A program made the position numbers and the translations under genes. A DNA stretch of 64,000 nucleotides from Globodera rostochiensis. Its lineage: Eukaryota > Nematoda > Chromadorea > Rhabditida > Heteroderidae. The number at the start of each line of letters is the position of its first letter. Position 1 is the first letter of the stretch. Where the stretch lies: contig JAEVLN010000039.1 in assembly GCA_018350325.1 (NCBI GenBank), forward strand, positions 372,001 to 436,000, read 5' to 3'. Below are positions 20,815 to 32,154 of this stretch, one piece after another. Below the pieces are notes generated by a model that saw only the letters and a program-made list of their open reading frames with translations, had not been told where the DNA came from and searched no databases.

Positions 20815-21735
20815 ATGAAACGATGGGATAGAAATTCGACAATTCAATTTTTTGTTGCTTTCTAATAGAGCTAAAATTCGCTATTTATCAAAATAGCGTT
20901 TTTTTTAATTTTTCAAAAATTGTTACCAATTTTTTTGTTTAATTTTTTCGTAAAATTGACAAATAACCTTTTAAAAATCACTGCATTCCTATCTTTGATT
21001 CTCGGGTCCAGGAACTGTAAAACATTCTGGAATTACCCGGATAATCTTGAAAATTCTAAAATGTGAAAAATTACCCTTTATTGAAATAACTTTTCACGAA
21101 TTTTTAAATATTTAGCTTTGGCTTAACAATAGCGCTTAAAAGCTTAGAGTTTTCGAGTGGCATCTTGTTTGTTTGATTTAGTTGAGTTTAATAGAACTTC
21201 CAAAATTAACCGGTTAATTCCAAAATTACCCGAGGTGAGCGACACAGAATCCCGATCCCGGCTTTTACCATCCCGATTAATCCCGGTTTTCGGATGGCAA
21301 AGCCAAATTTCAGAATTGAAATTGGGATTTTTGATCCCCGGCAGGGTCGTTTTTTCCATAATTTTTCTAAATTTTAACCGATTCAAAAACCGCTTTAAAT
21401 TTTCAATTTTTGTTTACTATTGACCAATTCGTTATTAGCTCATCAAATAACATATTTTTAAACAATTTTCAGAATCAAAAATTTTTTTTTAAATTGAAAA
21501 AAATTTTGAAAGCCATTTCTCCACACGTGTTATTATTTTAATTAATTTTTTTAACAAATTGAGTCAAAAATTCAAAATTTTCGGCGGCGCCTACCAGCTC
21601 CGCCGACCCCTCCCCCTGAGAAGCAGAATTCTCCACCCTTCGATGCAGTCCGTACCAAAAAAAAAAATGAAGGAATTTGAGTTGATTTTTTATCTCAGCG
21701 CATGATTTTTTTCACTCACCTGCTAACTGCAGCGA
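20815..21735. other. Intergenic
   Basis: A 3' flank of sHTH-9 is followed by AT-rich sequence, part of which (about 21110-21190) matches 1380-1470 inverted. No convincing gene is seen; open frames of about 80 codons look random. Confidence 0.4.
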
Positions 21736-22036
21736 AAGGCCTCTTCCTTCCCTCCCCCCTTCGTTTCCTCTTTACCCTTCCGTTACTCTCTTCCCTTCGG
21801 TTCATCTCTTCCTTACCCCCACCCCCATCTCTTCCTTTTCACCCTTCCGTTACTCTCTTCCCTTCGGTTCATCTCTTCTTCCCTTCCGTTCATCTCTTCT
21901 TCCCTTCCGTTCATCTCTTCCTTACCCCACCCCCTTCTCTTCCTTTTCACCCTTCCGTTACTCTCGTGTCCTTTTCTCCAATCCACTTTTCCTTCCTTCC
22001 CTTTACTCCCTGCCCCATTTCCTTCCTTCCTTTAAT
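21736..22036. repeat. Pyrimidine-rich minisatellite
   Basis: One strand is almost pure C/T, made of repeated CTTCCCTTCGGTTCATCTCTT and CACCCTTCCGTTACTCTC motifs in irregular order. The open frame across it (21702-22112) reads only Ser/Pro/Leu/Phe repeats and is not a credible gene. Confidence 0.75.
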
Positions 22037-22494
22037 AAAAATTATTTTGCCGTTAACATTTTGTTATTTTGTTAAAAAAATTTTAATAAAAAATGTATTT
22101 AAAACATTTTAGTTGAATATTATTCGGGAATTGAACCCACACATTCATTATGCAAGCTATGAATTTTGCCTATTTTTTTTCTCCTGGGCTCCGCCTGCTT
22201 AATCCACTAAAAAAGTGAATTTTTTTCTGCGGCGCAAAAATTAAATTTTCCCTGCGGCGCAAAGTCAAAATTTAAGCAAAAGTTACGAAAAACATTGTCT
22301 TCATCTATGGCGTAAATGCCTTACAGAAGCGGAAATGTCACTTTTCCACCAGGGAGAATTTGAATTAATTAAAACTATTTTGTTTTCATTTGACTATTAA
22401 CAATCGATCGCCACTTTTAAAATAGTGAATTTTATTAGATGGGCTGTCAGGAATATTGATTTGGGTGAGATTTATTAAAGAATATCATTTATAT
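22037..22494. other. Intergenic before sHTH-10
   Basis: It contains a tRNA-like minus-strand stretch (GTGGGTTCAATTCCC near 22120-22134) and a typical sHTH distal upstream region (CAATCGATCGCCA, then TTGATTTGGGTGAGAT). No gene is seen. Confidence 0.4.
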
Positions 22495-22528
22495 GAATGC
22501 CCATTTCAATTGTGGGCTCATTTATTAC
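22495..22528 (+). promoter_or_regulatory. Shared upstream block of pseudogene sHTH-10
   Basis: GAATGCCCATTTCAATTG + TGGGCTCATTTATTAC, with two bases lost from TGTCATT. Confidence 0.45.
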
Positions 22529-22686
22529 AGTTCAATATTTTTTTTGCCAAAGCTATATTAATATTAAAAATTTAATTATTAAAAGAAATTCTTTAACACA
22601 AAAATAATTGACAATTTTTCCAAATCGAATTTATTTTGCATTTAGATTATAAAATTAAATTGTAAATTCAGACGTTCTTTGCCCAA

Positions 22687-23233
22687 AAGGAAGAGTTTTG
22701 GATTTTAAATTTGGTCTTATTCTTTGCAACAAATTCAATGGACAAAGCCGAATCCGTACAATTGGAGGAATTGGAGGAATTGCCACTCCAAACATTTGAT
22801 GAATTATTCCTAGATGCATGGTGGGACAAAGATGAAGCCGAAAATTTGAAAATGCCGCCGCCAACAAACTTTGGTCCTCTCACAGAGTCTGATCACTCTG
22901 ATAATGGCAAAAATGGTGAAGAAGAACGAAGCTTCTCCACCCGAAAGTATTACTGAAGATAAGCGAAACCATAAAATTGTTGCAAAATTCAACGAAATGA
23001 AAGAAGAATTTAAGCAAAAAGGAAAATATTCAAAAAAAGAATGGGTTCAAATTGAACAGAAAATTGCTAAACATTTAAATGTCAATCGCTCAAAAATATA
23101 TAAATGGAAAAAAGAATTTGGCCTAAATCAGTTATATGGAAAACGTAAACTTTTGGTAGAAAAATTTGATCAGAAGAAAGCCGAGTTAGTGGGCCGGGCT
23201 CAAAGACTCTTATCACAATAAAATAAATGAAAG
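22687..23233 (+). pseudogene. sHTH-10 pseudogene
   Basis: The start is AAG (22687-22689) where the family has ATG. The leader and LEELEELPLQTFDELF motif are readable. The QNVHHQIDRQNTQIGQIE linker is deleted, so FG joins directly to PLTESDHSDN. A frameshift occurs near 22920-22935. HTH1 (KFNEMKEEFKQKGKYSKK to IYKWKKEFGL) is intact in the new frame. A second frameshift in AELVGRAQ breaks HTH2 at about 23190. Similarity stops at about 23233 against a dispersed module (TAGGGGCATTATATAA). Exon 2 is missing. Confidence 0.85.
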
Positions 23234-24617
23234 TAGGGGCATTATATAATTCAGGTTTATCTCTCAAAAAATTTCTTTAATTTTAAAGAATAAAAATGTC
23301 GATTCCCAAACGGTACCTGCTCTTCCACCAGTTCAATCGACAATAAATCAATTCGCGATTCGCTGTTGCACCACAAATATTTAATTTGCAATTAGAATAA
23401 AGTCGATTTCAGTAGGGCATTTTTGCCTGAAAAAATTCATTTTTAAGGGAAAATCTATTCATTACAGGAAACACGAAAAGTTCAAAAAAGCCAAAATAGA
23501 CCAGGTGAACATCTGACCTGCTGCTTTTGTCTGCTTTTTCGAGTTTTTCCTGCGTTTAACTAGAACTTTCGCTTAATTTGGAGCAATTTTCTTAACAAAC
23601 ATTGTTAAAATCTTCAGAAAAAGCTAATGTCGAACAACGAATCCGAATTCAAACATTTGGTTGAACAAGTCTCGCCACATCTAAAAATTTTTTTAAAACT
23701 CTTTTAAGATACATATGTATATTTCTAAAAGTTTTAGCGACGTAGAACGGAGTCTGACTCCACTTCAACCCAATTTCGAACAGCGGGCATTATGATAAAT
23801 TTTTTTAATTTCAAAATCTATACCGAAATATGAGAAGACGCATTTGACCAGACACAGTTAGTAAAAATTAGCTTTAAGCCTTGAAGGTTCATGCTAAAAC
23901 ATTATGAAATAGAATTGAAAATGAATAATGTTGATTAAAATCATTCTCTTCCATTTTATTTGGCAAAAAACAACTTCTGAATGTACAATTTAATTTTATA
24001 ATTTAAATGCAATATGATTGCAAAATGTCTATAATTTTGTGTTAATGAATTTCTCGCAAAAAGATTTTAAAGAATAATAAATATTCATAAAATAAAATAA
24101 AATAACTAAAATGTGAAAATGATATAAAAATTAAAAGCCAAAACTCATTCATCGTAGGACTGTTAGCTGCTGTGGAATGATGGAAAAACATAACAAATTT
24201 AAAGTCGGAAATTGCTGGAGTCTGAGGGATTTATGTGAAAAATTGCTGGTTTCTCGTGGCTTTCATCAATTTCTGACTTTAAAATTGTTTTGAATTAAAA
24301 ATAGAATGCGAAAAATGCTTCAAAATTAACAAATTTGGCGATCTGTCTAAAGATTATTCAAAATTTAAACAAAAATTCTTCAAAAAGCTCCAGAAAACTC
24401 AAATAAAGGACAAAAAAGGACATGCACCCTAAATAAAGTACAAATCTTTAAAAAAAGGACAGTTACGCACTCTGCTTTAAAATTGTTTTTTTATCAATCA
24501 TTCACGTCGGCCAACATTCTTTCTCGAAGACTCTCATCATCAAATGGTATTTAAACGCTCCACATAATCCAACAGTCACTTAAATTCATTAGCAAATTCG
24601 AATAAATCTTATCAAAA
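23234..24617. other. Intergenic, upstream region of a 205-aa-gene relic
   Basis: It contains the modules at 3640-3880 and, from about 23630, a diverged copy of the 39715-40355 upstream region. The inverted-repeat element there (about 24170-24540) is stretched by about 190 bp lying between two copies of CTTTAAAATTGTTTT (near 24280 and 24475). No gene is seen. Confidence 0.5.
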
Positions 24618-24799
24618 ATGGCTTCTTCATCAACACTGTTCTCCATCCTCGCAATTGTCTGTTTGCTGTGCAAATGTTGCATTTCGGCCCCACGTTAGAC
24701 ACTTTATATTTTTATTGTAATTGGAATTGGAATTTATAATTCGCAGAATTCCCGTGCTGTCCGGGCAGTCAGCAGGTGGTTTCTCTGATGGCCTCCCAT
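24618..24799 (+). pseudogene. 5' relic of the 205-residue secreted protein gene
   Basis: Exon 1 ([20 protein letters not shown]), the intron and about the first 20 codons of exon 2 ([17 protein letters not shown]) match 40356-40550. The match ends at about 24799, where unrelated sequence (CACTACAAATTCGTG) begins. The other exons are absent. It is a third, truncated copy of the gene at 40356 and 59544-60514. Confidence 0.8.
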
Positions 24800-25755
24800 G
24801 ACACTACAAATTCGTGTTTTGGCCGCTTTTTCTCTTTGCAATCCAAGCAAATTGCTTTTTTCCATCATCTAGTTTTTTGATTAAGGCAATATTCCAGACC
24901 AAAAAATGCATTTACAAGATACTATAAATAATGGAGGTCTTGTTAAGTGGAACGATATTATTGGCAGAAATTTAACTTCCTCTATTAATATTTGTTTTAT
25001 AAAATGTTGTTTTTTGTTGAGATTTGCTATCAACAGGGCTGGCACTTTTAGGTAAATACTTATTTTTTCTGCGAACTTGGAACGCTGAGTTAAGCACAAA
25101 AAACACATTTTTAGCTCAGTCGAGGCTCCTAGATGGACTTTATAATAACTATTTTACCTATTTCCTATTACCTAGGTACCTATTTTTCTACCTATTTCGA
25201 GCTTTTTGTTACCTATTTTCAGGTTTTTGTATTTTTTTTAATATAATTGAAAATGCCAAAAAAAGACCAAAATATGCACCAAAAATAACGAAATATGCAC
25301 CAAAAATGGCAATTCCGGTAGATCTTTAGGGGGTATGTTTTTAATCAAGGAAATCCAGGGTTTTTATGCCTGGACCTGCACCTGGATTTTAGGGGGGTGC
25401 GTGGGCCTGATTTTCTGTACATAAAATCCCAGTAAAATCCAGGTCCAGAAAAATCCAGGGTTTTGGAGGGTCCACTGGACCTGGACTCTGGATCCAGGAA
25501 AATCCAGGCATTGATCCTGGTCCAGGTCGGACTCTAGTTATTATTGAACTTCAAAAAAAAAACATTACCTTACACTTCACTCCAACCGTGTTGAAATATT
25601 TGGAGCGCCAATAGTTCATTCACAGACGGATTGTCCGGATGCTCCCCCCCTGACCTCTGTCACACATTTTCAGGGCTCCCAGATGAAAATTTCAAAAGCC
25701 TCATTTGGCAAGCAAAAAGCCTCATTTATGAACAAAAACCTCATTTTGCAATTCA
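24800..25755. other. Intergenic
   Basis: About 25330-25530 is rich in repeated AATCCAGG/CCTGGA motifs, probably a decayed palindromic transposon; I could not pair its ends. AACAGGGCTGGCACTTTTAGG near 25030 looks like one end of another. No gene is seen. Confidence 0.4.
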
Positions 25756-26672
25756 ATGGACAAAGCCGAATCCGTAAAAGTAAAATTAGAACTCAAAACA
25801 TTTGATGAAATATTCGGAGAAGGCTGGTGGGACAAAGGTGAAGCCGAAGATTTAAAAACGCCGGCGCCAACAAATTTTGGACAAAATGTCCATAAACAAA
25901 TCGACCGGCAGAACACCCAAATTGGACAAATTGAACCCAATTCAAGTGATCAGAATCCTCCGCTCGCAGATACTGATCACTCTGATAATGCCAAAAATGG
26001 GGAAGAAAATATTGCTGAAGATGAGCGAAAACGTAAAATTATTGACAAATTCCACGCAATGAAAGACGAATTCAAGCAAAAAGGAAAATATTCAACAAAA
26101 GAATGGATTCAAATTGACAAAAAAATTGCTAAACATTTAAAAGTAAATTGCTCAAAAATATACAAATGGAAAAAAGAATTTGGTCTAAGTCAAAGAAAGC
26201 CAAAAAATGAACATAAACATTTGGTAGAAAAATTTGATCAAAAGAAAGCCGATTTAACGCGCGCGGGATTCAAAAACTCTCAAAATGAATTAGATAAAAC
26301 TGTAGCAAAAGAATTGGGCATCACTAATAGAACAATTTACAATTGGAAACGAAAACTTGGCCAAACCAGTGAGTATTTCGAGCTCAATTTATTTATTTAT
26401 TTAATATTAATTAAAATTCTTTTACAGCACCAAACCAAAAATACGCCCACAGCAAACAAAAAGAATTGATGAAACGTTATTATGAAATTAAAGACCAAAA
26501 TCCTAAAATGAATGTTGCGGAAATTGCCAAAATGTTGAAAATTGGAAGTGCCACTTTGTATAAATGGAAAAGGCAATTTAAACGACAGCAAATTCATCCA
26601 AATTCTGTCGATGGACATTCTTTGGAAGAAAATGCCGCCGCAAATATTCAGGAAATTGAAAATTCCAATTAG
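25756..26672 (+). CDS. sHTH-11, leaderless three-HTH protein
   Basis: Exons are 25756-26368 and 26428-26672, with a 59-bp intron, giving 285 residues. The frame starts at MDKAESVKVKLELK, which in other members is the residue stretch just after the hydrophobic leader. Upstream is a repeat of AAAGCCTCATTT-like motifs instead of leader and promoter block. The protein would be cytosolic or nuclear if made. It has the acidic EIFGEGWWDK motif, one linker unit (IGQIEPNSSDQ), three intact HTH modules and a tail ending IENSN. HTH2 ends near residue 204. It is either a 5'-truncated pseudogene with no decay in its frame or a non-secreted member. Confidence 0.65.
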
Positions 26673-27208
26673 AGGATCATTTAAATGAATGGCGAATGAT
26701 TGAAATACTCACCAAATCGGTTAACGATTTCTTTCTATACCTTTCGCTTTATTTGCAACATAACGATGCTCAATTTTCATTTTCATAAACTTTTGTACAA
26801 TTTTAAAGCTTTTCTAAAATTGATTCCCCGACAGTTTTTAAAACCCGACAAACTCCGACCCAAAAAATTACTGCCGTTATTTTACAAATAATCACGATTC
26901 TTTTTTCGAATTAAGCTTGGTGGCTTAAATTTTGCAAAATCTCATCGAATTTTTAAATTTTTGCCGAGGACAGGGCGGTGGTCTTGCAAAATTTCAATCT
27001 TTTTTACAAGAGTCCGCCTAAGTAAATTGATGGCCAAGTGGTTTGTCTTTTCGACAAATCTTATGTTGGCTTTTGGGTTCGAATCCGCTGCCGTGGCTTT
27101 GGTGCCAGGCTGGCCTGGATGGATGTTGATCGGCGTGGATGCTTTGTTGGTAGGGCGAACTCGTGGAAACATTATTTTCATTGGGATAATACCAACCTCA
27201 CCCCCGAC
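26673..27208. other. Intergenic with tRNA-like boxes
   Basis: About 26990-27208 has frames on both strands that I cannot assign. TGGCCAAGTGG (27031-27041) and GGTTCGAATCC (27076-27086) match the tRNA A and B boxes at tRNA-like spacing, but no acceptor or D stem pairs. It is perhaps a tRNA-derived relic. The region ends at the target duplication of the next element. Confidence 0.4.
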
Positions 27209-27955
27209 CAGGGATGGGCGAAATTTCGGGTTCGATTTTGGGTAAGACCCAAAATTTCGGGTATTTTGGGGTTTCGGGTTCGTAGAAGAATTAGCCGAAA
27301 TTCGGGAAAAATACACCCTTAAAGATTAGATATTGGAATGAATGAAATTTTTAAAAGGTTGCATGACAAATATTTCAACACGTCAGGCGGTGTGGTAAAA
27401 TGTTTAGAACAAAATTATTCTTATTCGTACACGTCTAATCTCTACTTACCCAAATACATGCTTGCGGTTCATCTTCAAAAACATCATCCAGAAAAATATG
27501 CGGAATTGACAAAAAATGTGGAAAAAGAAAAAATAGGACCGAAGAATTGTGATTGTTAGGGCCGAGATTTTGAGGGGCCAAAAACATGAAATAAGGGCAT
27601 ATAATAGGGACTAAAAACCCTCAAATATTTTTGTTTTTATTGCATTATTCTTAAATTTAGGTGGAAAGTGCCAAAATAGGGTCTAAAAACGCAAAAACGG
27701 CGAAATAGGGATTTATTCTCAAATAGGGCGAAATAAGAATTGCTTTTTATTCGTCAAAATTTACCACTTTATGGATTTAAATGCGACATCTGAATTGTAA
27801 TTTATTTGGCCAAAGCATTAACTCATATATGCTTGTAACAAAAAATTTTTTTGAAAAGTTTCGGGTCGGGTAAACCCAAAATTTCGGGTTTTTTGGGGTT
27901 TCGGGTTCGTGTTCGGGTTTGGGTTCGGGTGTGATCCGAGTTTAGCCCGTCTCTG
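27209..27955 (+). mobile_element. hAT-like element, 747 bp, with BED-finger remnant
   Basis: The termini are CAGGGATGGGCGAAATTTCG and, inverted, CAGAGACGGGCTAAACTCGG. The 8-bp target duplication CCCCCGAC is at 27201-27208 and 27956-27963. Near both ends lie repeated TTTCGGGTTCG motifs. Inside, 27338-27559 encodes a BED zinc-finger-like remnant. BED fingers are characteristic of hAT transposases, so the assignment does not rest on the termini alone. The catalytic region is deleted. Confidence 0.88.
27338..27559 (+). pseudogene. BED-type zinc-finger remnant of a hAT transposase
   Basis: The 73-residue frame reads FNTSGGVVKC, then YSYSYTSN and YMLAVHLQKHHPEKYAEL. This is the order of a BED finger: aromatic, C-x2-C, SYSGNTSNL-type strand, H-x3-5-H, then HPEEY. 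The second Cys is Gln (KCLEQ) and an extra LYLPKY is inserted, so zinc binding is doubtful. It stops after DC without the hAT catalytic core. It lies within the element's own terminal repeats. Confidence 0.65.
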
Positions 27956-28229
27956 CCCCCGACGCCCGACTTTTGTGAGCTTCACCCTAGGAATTTCGGT
28001 AATTTCCTAATACCAAAAAAACCCCATTTGCCAAACCCTAATAAAAATATTGCAATAAAAATCGATAACAACTTTACACAATTTGTTGAAAATGCCATTT
28101 TTACGAAAGGAAGGCATTTGTAACGTCAAAAATTTATTAAAATGGAAAGCGTTACGCTGCGAATCAGCCGGAGAAATAGAAAGAAATTGCTAACAGATTT
28201 GGTGTTTATTCAAATATTTGACCATTCAT

Positions 28230-29205
28230 TCAAAAGCTCTCCGGATTTGAGTTGCCATTTTCCTGAACATTTGCCACAGCATTCTCTTCCACAGAATGGC
28301 CAACATCGTTAAATTGCTTTTTCCATCTAAACAAAGTGACTCTTGCAATTTTCAACATTTTGGCAATGTCCCCAACATTCATTTTAGGATTTTGGCCTTT
28401 AATTTCATAATAACGTTTCATCAATTCCTTTTGATTGCTGAGGGGGTATATATGTTTTGGGGCTGAAAAGAATCTTTAATAAAAATAAATAAATAATAAA
28501 ATTGGGCTTCAAATACTCACTGGTTTGGCCAAGTTCTTTTTTCCAATTGTAAATTGTTCTATCACTTAACCCCAACCCTTTTGCGACAGTTTTATCTAAT
28601 TCATTTTGAGAGATTTTGAGCCCGGCCCGCTTTAATTCGGCTTTCATTTGATCAAATTTCTCTACCAAAATTTTTCGCTCATTTTTTTCCTTCACGGAGT
28701 TATGCCTTTTTTGACTTAGGCCAAATTCTTTTTTCCATTTATATATTTTTGAGCGATTGACTTTTAAATGTTTTGCAATTTTAACTTCAATTTTAGTCCA
28801 TTCTTTTTTCGAATGTTTTCTTTTTTGCTTAAATTCCTCTTTAATTGAGAGGAATTTGTTAATAATTTTACTTTTTCGCTCATTTTCAGCAATATTTTCG
28901 TTTGAATTGGCATTATCAGAGTGATCAGACTCTGTGAGAGGAGGATTCTGATCAGTTGAATTGGGTTCAATTTGTCCAATTTGGGTGTTCTGCCGGTCGA
29001 TTTGGTGATGGACATTTTGTCCAAAGTTTGTTGGCGCCGGCGTTTTCAAATCTTCGGCTTCACCTTTCTCCCACCAGCCTTCTCCGAATATTTCATCAAA
29101 TGTTTTGAGTGGCGTTTTCTCCAATTTTACTTTTACGGATTCGCCTTTTTCGAATGAATTTGTTGCATTTAATGCCACCATAATTAAAATACAAAACTTT
29201 CCCAT
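28230..29205 (-). CDS. sHTH-12, secreted three-HTH protein
   Basis: Exons (minus) are 29205-28521 and 28462-28230, with a 58-bp phase-1 intron, giving 305 residues. The leader MGKFCILIMVALNATNS has a basic residue near its start, as expected of a signal peptide. It has the EIFGEGWWEK motif and one GQIEPNSTDQ unit. HTH1 and HTH2 end near residue 228. HTH3 on exon 2 ends WKKQF, then the KRQQFHPN stretch is deleted and the tail resumes as NDVGHSVEENAVANVQ. It is convergent to sHTH-11 across the hAT-like element. The closest relative by leader is sHTH-13. Confidence 0.85.
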
Positions 29206-29239
29206 TTTATTTGGGCAAAAGCCTCTGAAATTTTTGAAA

Positions 29240-29274
29240 GTAATAAATGCCAGCCCACAATTGAAATGGGTATT
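29240..29274 (-). promoter_or_regulatory. Shared upstream block of sHTH-12
   Basis: On the minus strand: AATACCCATTTCAATTG + TGGGCTGGCATTTATTAC, only about 40-70 bp before the ATG. ATACCC replaces ATGCCC and TGGCAT replaces TGTCAT. Confidence 0.5.
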
Positions 29275-29279
29275 TATTT

Positions 29280-31723
29280 ATATAAATCATATTACTTAAT
29301 AATTATACAACCCGAATCAATATTCCACATCTCATAATATTTTTCCTACATAATCATCATTTTATAAAATAACGATCGATTGTGAATAGCCAAAATAAAA
29401 ATATTTTAAATAATTTATTAATTGGCCCCGGAGGAAAAGTAAGATAATGGCTTTTTGTCTACTTATTTTGAGACTTCTGCTGGTGCCTCTCGAGCAAATC
29501 CCTTTGGCATTTAGGGCAAAGTGAGCGTAAAAGTGCAACCATTATATGATGCCCCCGGTGAAGCCGTGATGGATCAATCGATCAGACCAGGCCAAGAGGT
29601 GGGCACGGATATCCGCGGATATATCCGGATACGGACGGATACCGGATACGGAATTTTAAAAAAGGGGACGGACACGGATGGATACCGATATGAAAGTTAA
29701 ATCCGCAGGTATTCGCGCATATCCGTATGTTTGAGTACCAATGTTTTTATTGTCATTTTTTGAAACAAATACATTTTTTCAAACAACAAAAAATGTTTTT
29801 TCATTTACTAGGAGAATTTTAAAATTCTACCATTGCTTTCAAAGGTTAAAGCTGAATTACATGATTTTTGACAAAAATGATTAAAGTTGCAAAGTGCCGC
29901 CAAAAGCGATAGAATTTTCCCTGATATGGAAATTGCGAAAATGTTGAAATAATTGTTAAAATTATTTTATTTCGGTTGGCACCTCGGTGCCTTAAAAATG
30001 TGCTAAAACTGACCAAATCCAACCAATTGTGGTTATTCCTCCTTGGTTTAATTTAATTAAATTTTTTTCATTTTGCATTCATTGATTTAGTTGGAAAAAA
30101 TATTTATGAGATGTCAGGACCAGGGATGTGCTCTGGTCGACTTTTTAAAAACCAGAAATCAAAATTCTGGTTGAATAAAAAAAATCAGAAAACAGAATTA
30201 TGGTGCCCAAAACGACCAAAAATTCTGGTAAATCAGAAAACCAGAACAGAAATTTTTAAAGTTCGATTTTAGGGGTGTGTTTTTGGTTTTTTTATTGCAT
30301 TTTCTTAGCAAATTTTTCCAAAAAAGTTCAATTTTCAGTAAAGTTTTAGAATTTTTAACATTTTGGTAGAAAAATTTCTAAAAATTTAGTCTATTTCTAA
30401 ATTTTTCAAAATGCAAATTTTTTGCGAATTCTGCTCCTTTTGTGGGTGCGGGTGGGTCGGCGGTGCCGATAGGCGCCGCCGAGACATTTTTTTTGATTTT
30501 TGATGACAATTTGCTAAGAAATTGGCCTAAGAATGAATAATTTTGCAAAAATGGCTATTTGTAAATGGTGTTCTAAATAAAAATTTTAACTTAGAATTTC
30601 TGGTTTTTTTACCAGAAATCAGAATTCTGGTTGCAAAAAAAAAAAACCAGAAACCAGAAATCAGAATTCTGGTGCCTAAAATCACCAGAAATTGCGTTTA
30701 CATATGCTGGGGAATTTACTTATTAAGGATAATTAGTGTCAGCTTTGAATACAAAGAATTCTAACATTTACTACGAAAGGACAAAGCTCAAAAAGTTATG
30801 GCCAAAAAGCAGACAATTATATGACAATTGACACTCGGATCGGAAGCGAATGGCTTCTTCCTCGCATTCTTTTGATATATTTTTTTTCACTTCTAATGTA
30901 TTGAACTACAATGTATAATAATTGGTATTTATTCCTCCGCATGCTCATGGTTTCTCATTTACTACCAACCACCATGGTTGTGGTTACTTAACCATTACCA
31001 CCTTCTTTTACTGCGGCCCCAGGACGGACGACTTAGCAAACCGAGAGTCAGTCAAAGTACAAATTGGAGGGGTGGCGGCGGGGTCACTGTCAAAATAAAA
31101 ATTTGGATAAAATACACTCCTACTAGGACAATGCATTAAAAATTTGGCTACGTACAAGTTTCTTTAAAGCGGTTGAAAAATTTTGGTTTTTATATATGCA
31201 ATACTCACTCCTAGCTGAGTAGAGCAACTTGTTAGGTAACGGTCTCTGTAGCTTTTCATACCAAATTCCCCTTGGTCGAAAAAACCAAAAAACGGGGGTT
31301 CAGTCTATTAGGAGGGGGGGGGGTATAAAACCGGGATAGCTTACACCAAGCAAACCGGTTCAAAACCGGTTTTCGTTTTCGGTTAACCGGGTGTCGGCCA
31401 AAATCCGAAACCGAAAACCGGGGGTCGCAAAGCGTCGGAGAGTCAGGAGGCGAACACCAATGCCCAGGGCCCGGGCATCCTTCCATCTTTCCCCTTCCCC
31501 CAATTACATCCGGGAGTCAATGGTGGCTTAATCTGGGGGGGGGGCACAGTGCGGTCACACTTTACCTCCAGGGAAATTGTAATATATTTTTAAAAAAAAC
31601 ATTTTAGCTATTCACAATTGATCGCCATTTTTATACAATGATGATAATTAGTAGGTAAAAAAATTTATGAATGTCATGAATATTGATTGGGGTGAGATAT
31701 TTATTAAAGAATATGATTTGTTT
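29280..31723. other. 2.4-kb stretch without a recognisable gene
   Basis: About 29595-29720 is a GGATAC/ATCCGG-rich short repeat cluster. About 30120-30700 has many inverted ACCAGAAATC/GATTTCTGGT copies and begins CAGGGATGTGCTC, suggesting a decayed palindromic transposon whose far end I could not find. About 31290-31480 is G-rich with AACCGGTT repeats. No frame longer than 80 codons looks coding. Confidence 0.45.
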
Positions 31724-31759
31724 GAATGCCCATTTCAATAGTGGGTTGTCATTTATTAC
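31724..31759 (+). promoter_or_regulatory. Shared upstream block of sHTH-13
   Basis: GAATGCCCATTTCAATAG + TGGGTTGTCATTTATTAC lies about 430 bp before the ATG. Unrelated DNA (about 31805-31925, rich in GATCTCGATCTCG) sits between block and gene, so the spacing is enlarged. Confidence 0.45.
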
Positions 31760-32154
31760 TTTTAATATTATTTTATAAAGTTATATTTATTAAAATTTAA
31801 AAATTTGAATCCGGGTAGAAGAAAATGGCTTTATAGGGTTCCAGCAATTTGAAGTTTCCGAGATTCGAGACCTGGACTCTCGGAAAATCTCGGTCGGGAT
31901 CTCGATCTCGCCGATCTCTAATAATTTGTGAATAAAATTTATGAAAATTTTTGAGAGAAATTCTTAACACAAAAACATCGAATTTTTAAATTATAAAATT
32001 AATAAATCGCATCGAAATTTTCAAACTAAGAACACAGTGATCAACAATATGATTTTGGCGTACGCAAATAAGAACAAACTTTTAAAACTTTCAATAAAAA
32101 TTAATTGAAATTCAATAATAATCTCCTAAATTCAGAGGTTTTTGCCCAAATAAA

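Noticed and set aside
21702..22112. 136-codon frame
   Set aside because: Lies in a pyrimidine-rich low-complexity tract; residues simply mirror the CT repeats.
22120..22230. Minus-strand tRNA-like stretch with GTGGGTTCAATTCCC
   Set aside because: The T arm and a 5-bp anticodon-like stem are visible, but D-arm spacing is too long and no acceptor stem pairs.
26942..27316. 124-codon minus frame and overlapping plus frames
   Set aside because: They run into the hAT-like element and show no domain; I could not choose a coding strand.
30120..30700. Possible hAT-like element starting CAGGGATGTGCTC
   Set aside because: No matching inverted right end or 8-bp duplication could be located.
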